Positions 8,636 through 15,817 of a DNA stretch of 30,649 nucleotides are shown piece by piece (within the stretch, counting starts at the first letter, position 1; each line of letters starts with the position of its first letter). Both the position numbers and the translations under genes were made by a program. Origin of the DNA: DATCVA01 sp036567205 (GTDB lineage Bacteria > Pseudomonadota > Gammaproteobacteria > Burkholderiales > Burkholderiaceae_B); the NCBI GenBank assembly GCA_036567205.1, contig DATCVA010000125.1:1-30649 (forward strand). Reading direction: 5' to 3'. Below the pieces are notes generated by a model that did not search any database, was not told where the DNA came from, and saw only the letters and a program-made list of their open reading frames with translations.

Positions 8636-9454
8636 TTATGCGTGAATCAACGATTCGATCATGTCGGCCAGTTGAATGCCCTGCTCGATATGGCAGGCGT
8701 GGCCTGCGTTTGAAATTAAGGAATAAGACGCAGTAATACGCTCGGCCAACGCCAGGCTCTGTGCAGGCGGCGTAATCGTATCGCTATCGCCGACCAGCAC
8801 ATTTAGCGGAATATCGGGTAAGGCGTAGCGTTCAATATTCTCGTTGCACAACAAATGCACGGCCTGGGTATAACCCTGCACGCTTGCCTGCGTCATATTC
8901 CAGCGTACCCACGCCAACTGCTCTGATGTAGCTGCGGCCGTCAGCATAGCCGGGGCACGCCCGTCTGCCATCCCGTCGATCCCCAGCTCATTCACTGCGG
9001 TTAGCCGGCGAACACGAACCTGCTCTCGTTGGGTTTCTGTTGTATCGCCGTACCCCAGTGCCGGACTGACTAAGATCAATTGACGCACCCCGACCGAGTT
9101 CAAGCCTGCGCTATACGCCGCGGCAACAATCGCACCTAGCGAATGCCCCACCAGCACCACATCGCTGGCATCGATTCGCGTCAGCAAGCCATGAAGGCGT
9201 TCAGCGTAGTCGTGTGCGGCGGGCGAATCACACAAAAGCGCCGACGACGTTCCGTAGCCCGGCGCATCCCACGCAATAACCCGATGACGCGGCGTCAATC
9301 GGGTGGCAGCGTCGCCCCACGACCCGGCGCCCGAACCTATGCCATGCAAGAGAACTATAGCCGGCCCTTGCCCCGCCTCGCGGTATGCACACAGCGCCCC
9401 ATTGATCTGGACCGAGCGTGCCGGAAAGACCGCATTCAGTTTATTTATGTCCAT
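8636..9454 (-). CDS. Alpha/beta-fold hydrolase
   Basis: A 272-residue cytoplasmic alpha/beta hydrolase of the esterase/lactonase/amidase type. The oxyanion-hole motif is LLHGIGSGAGSW (35-46), the nucleophile is S105 in VGHSLG, the acid is D223 or D225 in VGDSDTITPP, and the catalytic His is H252 in NAGHACHIEQ. It closely resembles 3-oxoadipate enol-lactonase and carboxylesterase relatives in layout, but it has no partner decarboxylase domain. An AGGAG box precedes the ATG. As the first gene of the minus-strand operon it probably performs the first cytoplasmic cleavage of the imported compound. The bond cut (ester, amide or lactone) cannot be decided from the sequence. Confidence 0.88.
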   Translation of the reverse strand: MDINKLNAVFPARSVQINGALCAYREAGQGPAIVLLHGIGSGAGSWGDAATRLTPRHRVIAWDAPGYGTSSALLCDSPAAHDYAERLHGLLTRIDASDVVLVGHSLGAIVAAAYSAGLNSVGVRQLILVSPALGYGDTTETQREQVRVRRLTAVNELGIDGMADGRAPAMLTAAATSEQLAWVRWNMTQASVQGYTQAVHLLCNENIERYALPDIPLNVLVGDSDTITPPAQSLALAERITASYSLISNAGHACHIEQGIQLADMIESLIHA

Positions 9455-9791
9455 GTCTCCTGCCTTTGCCCAAAGGGTTTGTACTGATTACGGTGTTGAC
9501 CAAAAAAACAATATACTCCAAAATGTTCCTTATATAAACCGTTAGTTCATATATGAAACACGATACGCGCAACCGCAAGCCAATAGCGCAACATGGTTTC
9601 AGCTCGAAAACGAAACTGTTGAATGGCACGCTTTCAATTGGGAAGCAGTTTTTAAAGAGCGCCGGCGCGTTGAACCAGTAAGGTCAGGTGCCTGCTGAAC
9701 TGCTATCTGCGTATGCGTTAAATCACTCCTGGCCTGTTAAGTGAATCGAATTGACAGGCAGGGCTACACCTAAGACGAGGAAGGAATCCTA
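9455..9791. other. Divergent intergenic control region between hydrolase and cupin genes
   Basis: These 337 bases separate the two arms of the locus and contain no credible gene. The hydrolase-proximal half is AT-rich and holds the two dyad sites at 9525-9559. TTGACC (9496-9501) and TATACT (9512-9517) are both present, but only 10 bases apart, so they are not a matched promoter pair. The cupin-proximal half shows a weak CCTGT/ACAGG inverted repeat at about 9731-9757 and a good GAGGAAGGA ribosome-binding site just before the cupin ATG. Confidence 0.6.
9525..9559. promoter_or_regulatory. Two tandem IclR-like operator half-dyads, 20 bp apart
   Basis: GTTCCTTATATAAAC (9525-9539) and GTTCATATATGAAAC (9545-9559) share the frame GTTC-N7-AAAC and start exactly 20 bp apart, about two helical turns. 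The second contains the perfect 12-bp palindrome TTCATATATGAA. IclR-family proteins commonly bind as dimers of dimers to closely spaced short dyads in divergent promoters, which is how these are placed. Assignment to the IclR protein at 7820-8623 is inference. Confidence 0.5.
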
Positions 9792-10397
9792 ATGAGCCAA
9801 AACGAACCCGCCAAAAACACGCTGCCAGTTCCCGAACAGGAAAACCCTTTGTTCGACTCCTGGAAACGCCCCAAAGACAAGACTCTGGAAGAATGGATTA
9901 AAACGCGCATTGCACGTCGCGCCACACGCACCTACGACTGGAATGCACTTGGCTGGCAGGCTGACGTAAACCCTACTTACCGGCGCGCACAAACCCGCTA
10001 TATAGGCACCGGAGCGGCAGGAGTCAGCGATGATGCGAACTCCATACCGGCCGAACACTTCACTTTTTCCACCATGATTCTTCCAGCAGGCTGCGAAGGA
10101 CCGCTGCATGTCCATCACGACGTGGAAGAAGCTTTCTTTATTCTTAAAGGTCAGAACATTCGCTTGTTTATGGAATACAACGGCGAAACATGCGAGGCTG
10201 TCCTGAACGAACGTGATGTAATTTCAGTACCGCCGGGCGTCTATCGAGGCTTACGCAACGAAAGCCAGGAAGAAGCGTTAATGTGCGTAATGCTGGGCGC
10301 CAATCGTCCAGACCTGCCTGACTACCCTGCCGACCACCCCTTGACTATTGCCAAAGCAGAGCGCCAGCGTGCTGCCAAAGCGAAGCAAAAAGCCTAA
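9792..10397 (+). CDS. Cupin-domain protein
   Basis: A 201-residue single-domain cupin of unknown reaction, the first gene of the plus arm. Motif 1 is clear, G100-x5-H106-x-H108-x4-E113-x6-G120, giving two His and one Glu metal ligands. Motif 2 (VPPGVYRGLRN, 146-156) has Arg152 where the usual third metal His stands. The N-terminal ~70 residues are an extension with an EEWIKTRIARRATRTYDW stretch, and the C-terminus is a basic Ala/Lys tail. It is 39 bases upstream of the binding-protein gene with the same direction, so probably co-transcribed with the transporter. It may be an isomerase, hydrolase or dioxygenase acting on the imported compound, or a small-molecule binding protein. Confidence 0.85.
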   Translation: MSQNEPAKNTLPVPEQENPLFDSWKRPKDKTLEEWIKTRIARRATRTYDWNALGWQADVNPTYRRAQTRYIGTGAAGVSDDANSIPAEHFTFSTMILPAGCEGPLHVHHDVEEAFFILKGQNIRLFMEYNGETCEAVLNERDVISVPPGVYRGLRNESQEEALMCVMLGANRPDLPDYPADHPLTIAKAERQRAAKAKQKA

Positions 10398-10436
10398 CTG
10401 GCCTGGCCATCGTTAACCGACAAAGGAAAATTACTT

Positions 10437-11447
10437 ATGAATCGCAGAAAATTTCTGGCTACGGCCACCGCTGTAACAGGTACCGCCTTACTGCCCTCCT
10501 GGGCACACACCGCCTACGCCCAGTCAACTGGCACCTATACCTATCTGACTCCTTTTACCCTGTCATTGGCTTTTGCACCCATACTGTATGCCAGCGCAGC
10601 AGGCCTTTACGAGAAGCAAAACCTTAATGTAAAGGTCGAGGTCGGCAGAGGAGCCGGCCAGGTAATCCAGCTGGTAGCGGCCAAGCAGGTTCAGTCCGGC
10701 AGAACTGGCGGAGCGAACTACATGGCAATGCGAGCCATGGATAATGCCGACGTCATTGCCTTCGCAACCGTGGCGCAAACCTCGCCTTTTGTGGTTATTT
10801 CATCCAGCAAAGCCCCCTTAACGCAAGTAAAGGAACTGGAAGGCAAGACGGTCGGCATGGCATCGTTTGGCGGCTCCATGGAAGCAACGCTAAACCTGAT
10901 GCTGGCCAAAGCCGGCATCGACCTGAAATCGGTACAACGCGAACGCGTTGCCGACGGCCCCGCTTCTTTTGCGATGATCGAAGCAGGTCGCCTACATGCG
11001 TTCTTTGGCAACACCAGCACAATTTCACGCTTAAAAGCCCAAAATTACCCGCTGGCGTCCATGCCCGTGGACGACGGGGTCCCCGGGCAAGTGTATGTCG
11101 CGCGGGAAGCCGATCTTAAGGAAAACCGCGACCAGCATATTGCCTTCATTCGCGGCGCCCGGCAGGCCATCACTGCCATGGCAGGCATGAACGACGCACA
11201 ACTGACTGATGCCATCAAACTGATGGGCAAAAAATTCGATGTGCCCGGCATCGACAAGCTGGACATCGCACTCAATGACTTGAAGGGAAACCGCGACCTT
11301 TGGCTTGTGCACGGTGTTGAAAACGCGCTAAAAAACGATCCGAAGCAATGGGCTGAAGGCCAGCAGTTGCTGCAACAAGCGGAACTGATGCGACCAACAA
11401 CCCGCGCGCTCTACACCAACGATATTTGGGAGGCTTCTCTTGTCTGA
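10437..11447 (+). CDS. ABC transporter periplasmic binding protein (SsuA/TauA/NMT1 type)
   Basis: A 336-residue periplasmic solute-binding protein of the NMT1/THI5-like group, which serves nitrate, sulfonate, taurine, riboflavin or pyrimidine-precursor transporters. The N-terminus MNRRKFLATA followed by a hydrophobic stretch is a twin-arginine (Tat) type signal, with likely cleavage after AYA (residue 28). The family pattern FAPILYASAAGLYEKQNLNVKVE (about 46-68) and a KELEGKTVGMASFGGSMEA stretch (about 131-150) are visible. An AAAGGAAAA ribosome-binding site precedes the ATG. It forms a transport operon with the next two genes, its stop overlapping the ATPase start by 8 bases. The ligand is not predictable from sequence; Tat export suggests folding or cofactor loading before export. 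Confidence 0.9.
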   Translation: MNRRKFLATATAVTGTALLPSWAHTAYAQSTGTYTYLTPFTLSLAFAPILYASAAGLYEKQNLNVKVEVGRGAGQVIQLVAAKQVQSGRTGGANYMAMRAMDNADVIAFATVAQTSPFVVISSSKAPLTQVKELEGKTVGMASFGGSMEATLNLMLAKAGIDLKSVQRERVADGPASFAMIEAGRLHAFFGNTSTISRLKAQNYPLASMPVDDGVPGQVYVAREADLKENRDQHIAFIRGARQAITAMAGMNDAQLTDAIKLMGKKFDVPGIDKLDIALNDLKGNRDLWLVHGVENALKNDPKQWAEGQQLLQQAELMRPTTRALYTNDIWEASLV

Positions 11448-12228
11448 AAAAAGCGCCAGCGCTTCTTCCGCTAAACCCCCACACGATATCGTGCGCTTTG
11501 TTAATGTAACCAAGCGCTTTGAAACCGATAGCGGCGTAACTGTTGCACTAGAGGGCATTCAGCAGCAGATTGCCGCCGGAGAGTTTGTCGCCATAATCGG
11601 CCCTTCAGGCTGTGGAAAATCAACCCTTCTTCGCTTGCTTTGCGGGTTGGAAACTCCTTCTGAAGGCGCCATCGAGTGGCCGGCTCACAGCGCCGGAGGC
11701 TCGATCGATTACGGCGTCGCCTTCCAAGAGCACCGCTTGCTGCCCTGGTTGAATATTGAACAAAATGTTGCCCTTCCAAAACTCATGAAAGGCCAGGCGC
11801 GGCCTGAAGACCTGAGCCGCGCTCGCGCACTGTGTGAGATGGTAGGGCTGCAAGGCTTTGAAACCAGGCGCCCTTCTGAGTTGTCGGGCGGAATGAAGCA
11901 GCGCGCCTCGTTTGCCCGCGCATTGTTTTCCAATCCGGAGCTTTTGTTGCTGGACGAGCCATTCGGGGCCCTGGATGCATTAACCCGCGAGAAAATAATA
12001 GCGGACGCAGAACAAATCTGGATGCGGGAAAAATTCGCAGCTTTCCTGATCACACACTCGATCAGCGAGGCAGTTCACTTGGCCGATCGGGTTATTGTCA
12101 TGTCCGCACGCCCGGGCCGCATTGTCGCCGAAGTTCCCATCAATCTTCCCAGACCTCGTACACAGCAGCTTGGCACGCCAGAATACGCGCGGCTGTGCGA
12201 GGAACTACGCCGCCACCTGGAGCTGTAA
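11440..12228 (+). CDS. ABC transporter ATP-binding protein (SsuB/TauB type)
   Basis: A 262-residue ATPase subunit. Walker A GPSGCGKST (54-62), Q-loop Q96, signature LSGGMKQ (148-154), Walker B LLLLDEP with E173 and the switch His206 are all intact; the GALDALTRE stretch is typical of the nitrate/sulfonate/taurine branch. The start is a TTG at 11440, supported by GGGAGG at 11428-11433 with a 6-base spacer and by the 8-base overlap with the binding-protein stop. It powers import together with the adjacent permease. Confidence 0.93.
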   Translation: MSEKSASASSAKPPHDIVRFVNVTKRFETDSGVTVALEGIQQQIAAGEFVAIIGPSGCGKSTLLRLLCGLETPSEGAIEWPAHSAGGSIDYGVAFQEHRLLPWLNIEQNVALPKLMKGQARPEDLSRARALCEMVGLQGFETRRPSELSGGMKQRASFARALFSNPELLLLDEPFGALDALTREKIIADAEQIWMREKFAAFLITHSISEAVHLADRVIVMSARPGRIVAEVPINLPRPRTQQLGTPEYARLCEELRRHLEL

Positions 12229-12229
12229 C

Positions 12230-12994
12230 GTGAAACGCTTGTCCATACAATTTACGTCCGTCGTGGTTTTTTTCCTGTTATGGAAAGGCTATGTAACCAC
12301 CTTCAATGTGTCGCCCCTGGTGCTTCCTCCCCCGGAAGATGTGCTGTATGCCCTGGTTAACCTCATGCAGCGCAGCGATACCTATTTCCATATTTACACA
12401 ACGCTGGCTGAATGCCTTGGCGGCTTCATCATTGCCGTTATATTGGGCACGATCATCGGACAATTGCTAGGCAGAATCACCCTGCTCGATACGATTTTCA
12501 AGCCGTTTGTCATTGCCCTGCAACTAACACCCAAAGTAGCCCTCATTCCGTTATTTATTCTTTGGTTCGGCTTCGGCATCGAATCAAAAATTATTATCTC
12601 GGCTCTGATGGCATTCTTTCCGGTATTTTCCAACAGCTATCTGGGGGCAAAGTCTGTAGACAGCGGCCTGATCGAAGTCTTCGGCGTTGGGCAGGCAACC
12701 TCGTGGCAGCGCTTTAAATTATTGGTTATTCCCTCGTCCCTGCCCTACATTCTGACCGGAATGGAAATGGCCATTGTCCTGTCCATAATAGGCGCGGTCG
12801 TTTCTGAGTTCGTGGCTGGCTCGCGCGGGCTGGGCTACCTGGCTACCGTCAAGCTGCAGGATCTGGAAGTAGACACTTTATTTGCTGTCGTTATTCTGCT
12901 TGCCCTGATCGGCTTCGTACTTTACTTTGCCGTAGGCTCATTGCGCCGCTTCATGATCCCATGGCATGAATCAGCTCAACCCGCCAAACCTTAA
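12230..12994 (+). CDS. ABC transporter permease (SsuC/TauC type)
   Basis: A 254-residue inner-membrane permease with about six membrane segments. The cytoplasmic coupling (EAA) loop EVFGVGQATSWQRFKLLVIP (about 148-167) contacts the ATPase. The open frame extends 45 codons upstream, but that part lies within the ATPase gene in another frame. A GTG at 12230, one base after the ATPase stop and with GGAG 7 bases upstream, is the better start and gives the typical family length. It is the last gene of the plus arm, followed by a strong terminator. Confidence 0.92.
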   Translation: MKRLSIQFTSVVVFFLLWKGYVTTFNVSPLVLPPPEDVLYALVNLMQRSDTYFHIYTTLAECLGGFIIAVILGTIIGQLLGRITLLDTIFKPFVIALQLTPKVALIPLFILWFGFGIESKIIISALMAFFPVFSNSYLGAKSVDSGLIEVFGVGQATSWQRFKLLVIPSSLPYILTGMEMAIVLSIIGAVVSEFVAGSRGLGYLATVKLQDLEVDTLFAVVILLALIGFVLYFAVGSLRRFMIPWHESAQPAKP

Positions 12995-13022
12995 GGCGCA
13001 ACGCTCCGAAAAGTAGTCAATC

Positions 13023-13065
13023 AATAGTCTGCGCAGCACAAGAGTTACATGCTGCGCAGACTATT
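13023..13065 (+). terminator. Rho-independent terminator with a perfect 16-bp stem
   Basis: The arms at 13023-13038 and 13050-13065 are exact reverse complements, with an 11-base loop, followed by a short T-rich tail (TTATATG). It lies 28 bases after the permease stop and ends the cupin-ABC operon. The mirrored A-rich 5' flank means it could also act on transcripts from the opposite strand. Confidence 0.85.
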
Positions 13066-13176
13066 TTATATGTGATTGCTTGGATACCGGCGTAGGAAAT
13101 AATTGATCTTGCAGCAAACGCGGCAACTAAGAATGTACAGGCTCACCTCAGAATACAGCGCTAACGACACATCAGT

Positions 13177-14136
13177 CTATGAAGGCATGTCAACACGCTT
13201 GACCCTCGTGGAGCGCGTTACCGTGCTGTGAGGCCACTCATTCTGGGTCATCAATTTCATACAGACATCATAAAGCAACGCAGACAGCACTTCGGTCGCA
13301 CGGGACGGGGGCTTTTCCATGGCACGTGCAATTACTCGCTTTAAATGCAAACCTTTAATAGGCACCGCGGCCAACTTACAATCGTCCAACTCCCATTTTA
13401 TGGGGGCTGCAAAATGAACGGTCCAACCTAGGCCAGCATGAACAAGCCGACGAGCTACCTCCAGCGACTCAACTTCAATCACCTCGTTCAAGCTCATATT
13501 GGCACGTGCAGCAGCCCTTTCCAACTCCAGTCGAATGCCCGACTTCGACACACCTGTCAAGATCAACGGTATACCTTCCAACTCTTTAATTCCAATCTGA
13601 TGCATGTGAAGGCGCTTGTCGCTATATGGTCCGATAGCGCAAATTCTCTCGGTTAGCAAAGGAATGACTTTCAGATTAAGCGGTGGTATCGGGCTGCTAA
13701 GGATCGCTATATCGACGGTGCCGTCGATAAGTTTGGTATAGAGCGTAGGAGCGAAAGTCTCCGCAATTTTCAAACGAATATTCGGATACCTTTTCCTGAC
13801 ATCCAGAACCAGCGGCGTAGCCAAAAGTGCCGCCAATCCAGGTGACAAACCAACCGTCACCAATCCTTGAGGAGTTGCATGGGTAGCAACCATATCGAGC
13901 TTTAGCTGCTCCATATAGTGCAGCAAAAAGGTCGATCTTTCCAGCAATACTAACGCCTCTTTAGTTGGTGTAGCCCCCTTGGAATGACGTTCAAAAAGGG
14001 CAAACCCAAGCTCTTCTTCCAAAAGGCGGATTTGCCTGCTCAAAGCAGGTTGAGCTATATGTAAAATTCCCGCCGCTCGTCCAAAGTGCTGCTGCGCTGC
14101 CAACGTGACGAAATAACGCAATTGCCTAATGTCCAA
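13177..14136 (-). CDS. LysR-family transcriptional regulator
   Basis: A 319-residue LysR-type regulator: winged helix-turn-helix (1-60, with FGRAAGILHIAQPALSRQIRLLEEELGFALFERHS in the recognition region) and a periplasmic-binding-like effector domain (about 90-295). The best start is a TTG at 14136, giving the classic MDIRQLRYF opening, with GGGGAG five bases before it; no ATG fits. It is divergent from the cupin-Bug-hydrolase operon across 163 bases that hold a dyad operator, so it most likely controls that operon and itself. The CbnR/NAC-like style suggests an aromatic or organic-acid coinducer, but that is uncertain. Confidence 0.92.
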   Translation of the reverse strand: MDIRQLRYFVTLAAQQHFGRAAGILHIAQPALSRQIRLLEEELGFALFERHSKGATPTKEALVLLERSTFLLHYMEQLKLDMVATHATPQGLVTVGLSPGLAALLATPLVLDVRKRYPNIRLKIAETFAPTLYTKLIDGTVDIAILSSPIPPLNLKVIPLLTERICAIGPYSDKRLHMHQIGIKELEGIPLILTGVSKSGIRLELERAAARANMSLNEVIEVESLEVARRLVHAGLGWTVHFAAPIKWELDDCKLAAVPIKGLHLKRVIARAMEKPPSRATEVLSALLYDVCMKLMTQNEWPHSTVTRSTRVKRVDMPS

Positions 14137-14183
14137 CCTTGCTCCCCTTTTCTGCAGTGGTGGTCCACCTGGTGACTACTCTC

Positions 14184-14221
14184 ATAACAAAATGTTATCA
14201 GCCTGTGAACAAAATGATAAT
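14184..14221. promoter_or_regulatory. LysR-type operator and candidate promoter for the cupin operon
   Basis: ATAACAAAATGTTAT (14184-14198) is a perfect 6-3-6 inverted repeat that also satisfies the LysR T-N11-A rule. The core AACAAAATG recurs at 14208-14216, exactly 22 bp downstream, as expected for recognition and activation sites. GATAAT at 14216-14221 could be the -10 of the plus-strand promoter, placing the second site over it; the -35 would be weak, fitting an activator-dependent promoter. Confidence 0.5.
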
Positions 14222-14299
14222 AGATCGCACTTAGTAGATACCGTAGACTTCATTTCTAGACTAAATACAACGTAATTCTGAAAACAACTAGGAGATAAC

Positions 14300-14824
14300 A
14301 TGAACATTACTGTCGGCGAAATGGAGCGAACAAGAATTGCTCGCTGGGGAAAGGTCAAACCCTACGACCAGTCCTTCATAGAGAGCCGCATACCCGGATT
14401 CGAAAAGAATTTATACAAGCTAATCAATAAAGGCGTTCTGGAAAATAGCGGTGTACAACCCGCAATAACGGGAGAACATCGATTCGGAGTTTCCTTGATT
14501 GAAATCCCTCCCGGCTGTGGCGCAAACCTTCATTCACACAAAACTGAAGAGGTGTTTTTCCCACTCAATGGCCGAATGATCGTCTTTTGGGGAGACCAGG
14601 GTGAGTATGAGGTAGAGCTGGAACAATGGGATTGCTTTTCGGTTCCGATTAACGTCATGCGTGGCTTTCGCAATCCAAATGACCATAACCTGGTTGTGTA
14701 CTCGGTGGTGGGCGGAAACGACTCCGAGGTTGGCCGCATAACGTGGCACCCAGATGTTGTTAAAAAAGCAGAGAAATTTGGTTTGCGTTTCGGCCAAGAC
14801 GGCTATCTAAGCCCAACAGAGTAA
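14300..14824 (+). CDS. Cupin-domain protein (second in window)
   Basis: A 174-residue cupin of unknown reaction. Motif 1 is complete: G72-x5-H78-x-H80-x3-E84-x6-G91. Motif 2 reads VPINVMRGFRN (115-125), with Asn118 in place of the usual Gly and Arg121 in place of the third metal His. Its layout and length, and the RGxRN ending of motif 2, make it a distant relative of the cupin at 9792-10397, although the N-terminal parts differ. GGAG lies eight bases before the ATG. The Bug receptor gene follows after 13 bases, so this is probably the first gene of a small uptake and degradation operon under the divergent LysR protein. Confidence 0.85.
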   Translation: MNITVGEMERTRIARWGKVKPYDQSFIESRIPGFEKNLYKLINKGVLENSGVQPAITGEHRFGVSLIEIPPGCGANLHSHKTEEVFFPLNGRMIVFWGDQGEYEVELEQWDCFSVPINVMRGFRNPNDHNLVVYSVVGGNDSEVGRITWHPDVVKKAEKFGLRFGQDGYLSPTE

Positions 14825-14837
14825 ACAGGTGATCACA

Positions 14838-15815
14838 ATGAAAGCATGGATTCTCGGACGATTATTAGCTTGCGTGTTAGCCAGCTCACTTATCACACTT
14901 ATCACTATACCTACTGCATTTGCCCAATATCCAACTAAACCAATAAAGATGCTGATTGGCTACCCACCAGGCTCGGCTACTGATTTATTCGGACGATTCA
15001 TTGGAGATTATCTGCAGCGAAGCATGGGGCAGCCTATTGTTATAGAAAATCGCCCAGGCGCAGCTGGAAACATAGCGGCGGAGGCCGCTGTGCGAGCACC
15101 TCATGATGGATACACACTACTAAACAGTGCATCCCAAATCGTTATTAATCCATTTGTCCAGAAGCTTTCCTTCGACCCAACCAAAGATCTGATCCCCGTT
15201 ACACAAACCATTGGCGCTACTTATGTGTTGGTTACTCGCTCCGACTTCCCCGCCAATGATCTGGCCGGGCTAATAAAACACATTAAAGAAAAACCAGGAG
15301 CCTTTGACTATGGATCCTACGGTCAGGGATCAGGGCCTCACTTGACAATGGCTATGCTGCAACGCCTTGCTGGCATGAAAGCCGAACATATCGCCTACCG
15401 AGGTTCTCCACAAATGCTCACAGCAGTTATTGCTGGAGAAATCGACATGGCTTTTGACACTAGTACGTCCGTAGCAAGCCACATTGAGTCAGGTCGTCTG
15501 AAGGCTATTGCTGTTGCTGGGCCTCAGCCTCTGGATGTACTTCCCGGCATAGAGCCTATTGCAAAGACCTTCCCTGGCTTTAACACAGACGGATGGCAGG
15601 GAATTTTCGTACCAGCAGGGACGCCTCAAAACGTCGTTCTGAAACTCAATGCGGAAATTGTGAAAGCTCTTAAATCACCTGAGTTTAAAACTTTAGCGGA
15701 TGCCCGCGGCGTCGCAGTGGTCGGAAGCACGCAAAAAGAATTTGAAAAGTACTTCAAAGAGGAACTAAAAAAATATGAACAAGTGGTCAAAGAAAATGAT
15801 ATCCGGCTTGAATAA
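14838..15815 (+). CDS. Bug/TctC-type periplasmic solute-binding receptor
   Basis: A 325-residue Bug-family (tripartite tricarboxylate transporter receptor) protein that binds carboxylated or amidated small solutes in the periplasm. A Sec signal peptide (1-29, ending TAFA before QYPTKPIKML) is followed by the family motifs GYPPGSATDLFGR (about 41-53), VIENRPGAAGN (about 65-75) and PHDGYTLL. The ATG at 14838 has AGGTGA six bases upstream; an in-frame GTG nine bases earlier is less likely. No tctA or tctB membrane genes are nearby, which is common for Bug receptors in this group: they either use a distant transporter or act in sensing. Confidence 0.93.
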   Translation: MKAWILGRLLACVLASSLITLITIPTAFAQYPTKPIKMLIGYPPGSATDLFGRFIGDYLQRSMGQPIVIENRPGAAGNIAAEAAVRAPHDGYTLLNSASQIVINPFVQKLSFDPTKDLIPVTQTIGATYVLVTRSDFPANDLAGLIKHIKEKPGAFDYGSYGQGSGPHLTMAMLQRLAGMKAEHIAYRGSPQMLTAVIAGEIDMAFDTSTSVASHIESGRLKAIAVAGPQPLDVLPGIEPIAKTFPGFNTDGWQGIFVPAGTPQNVVLKLNAEIVKALKSPEFKTLADARGVAVVGSTQKEFEKYFKEELKKYEQVVKENDIRLE

Positions 15816-15817
15816 CG

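Noticed and set aside
9496..9517. TTGACC and TATACT as a promoter for the cupin-ABC operon
   Set aside because: The two boxes are only 10 bases apart, far from the 16-18 needed, and lie about 275 bases from the gene start.
9731..9757. CCTGT/ACAGG inverted repeat before the cupin gene
   Set aside because: Only a 5-bp stem with a long loop; too weak to call a regulatory hairpin or operator.
12095..12229. Longer permease start giving 299 residues
   Set aside because: The extra 45 codons lie inside the ATPase gene and are hydrophilic; the GTG at 12230 with a GGAG box gives the normal family length.
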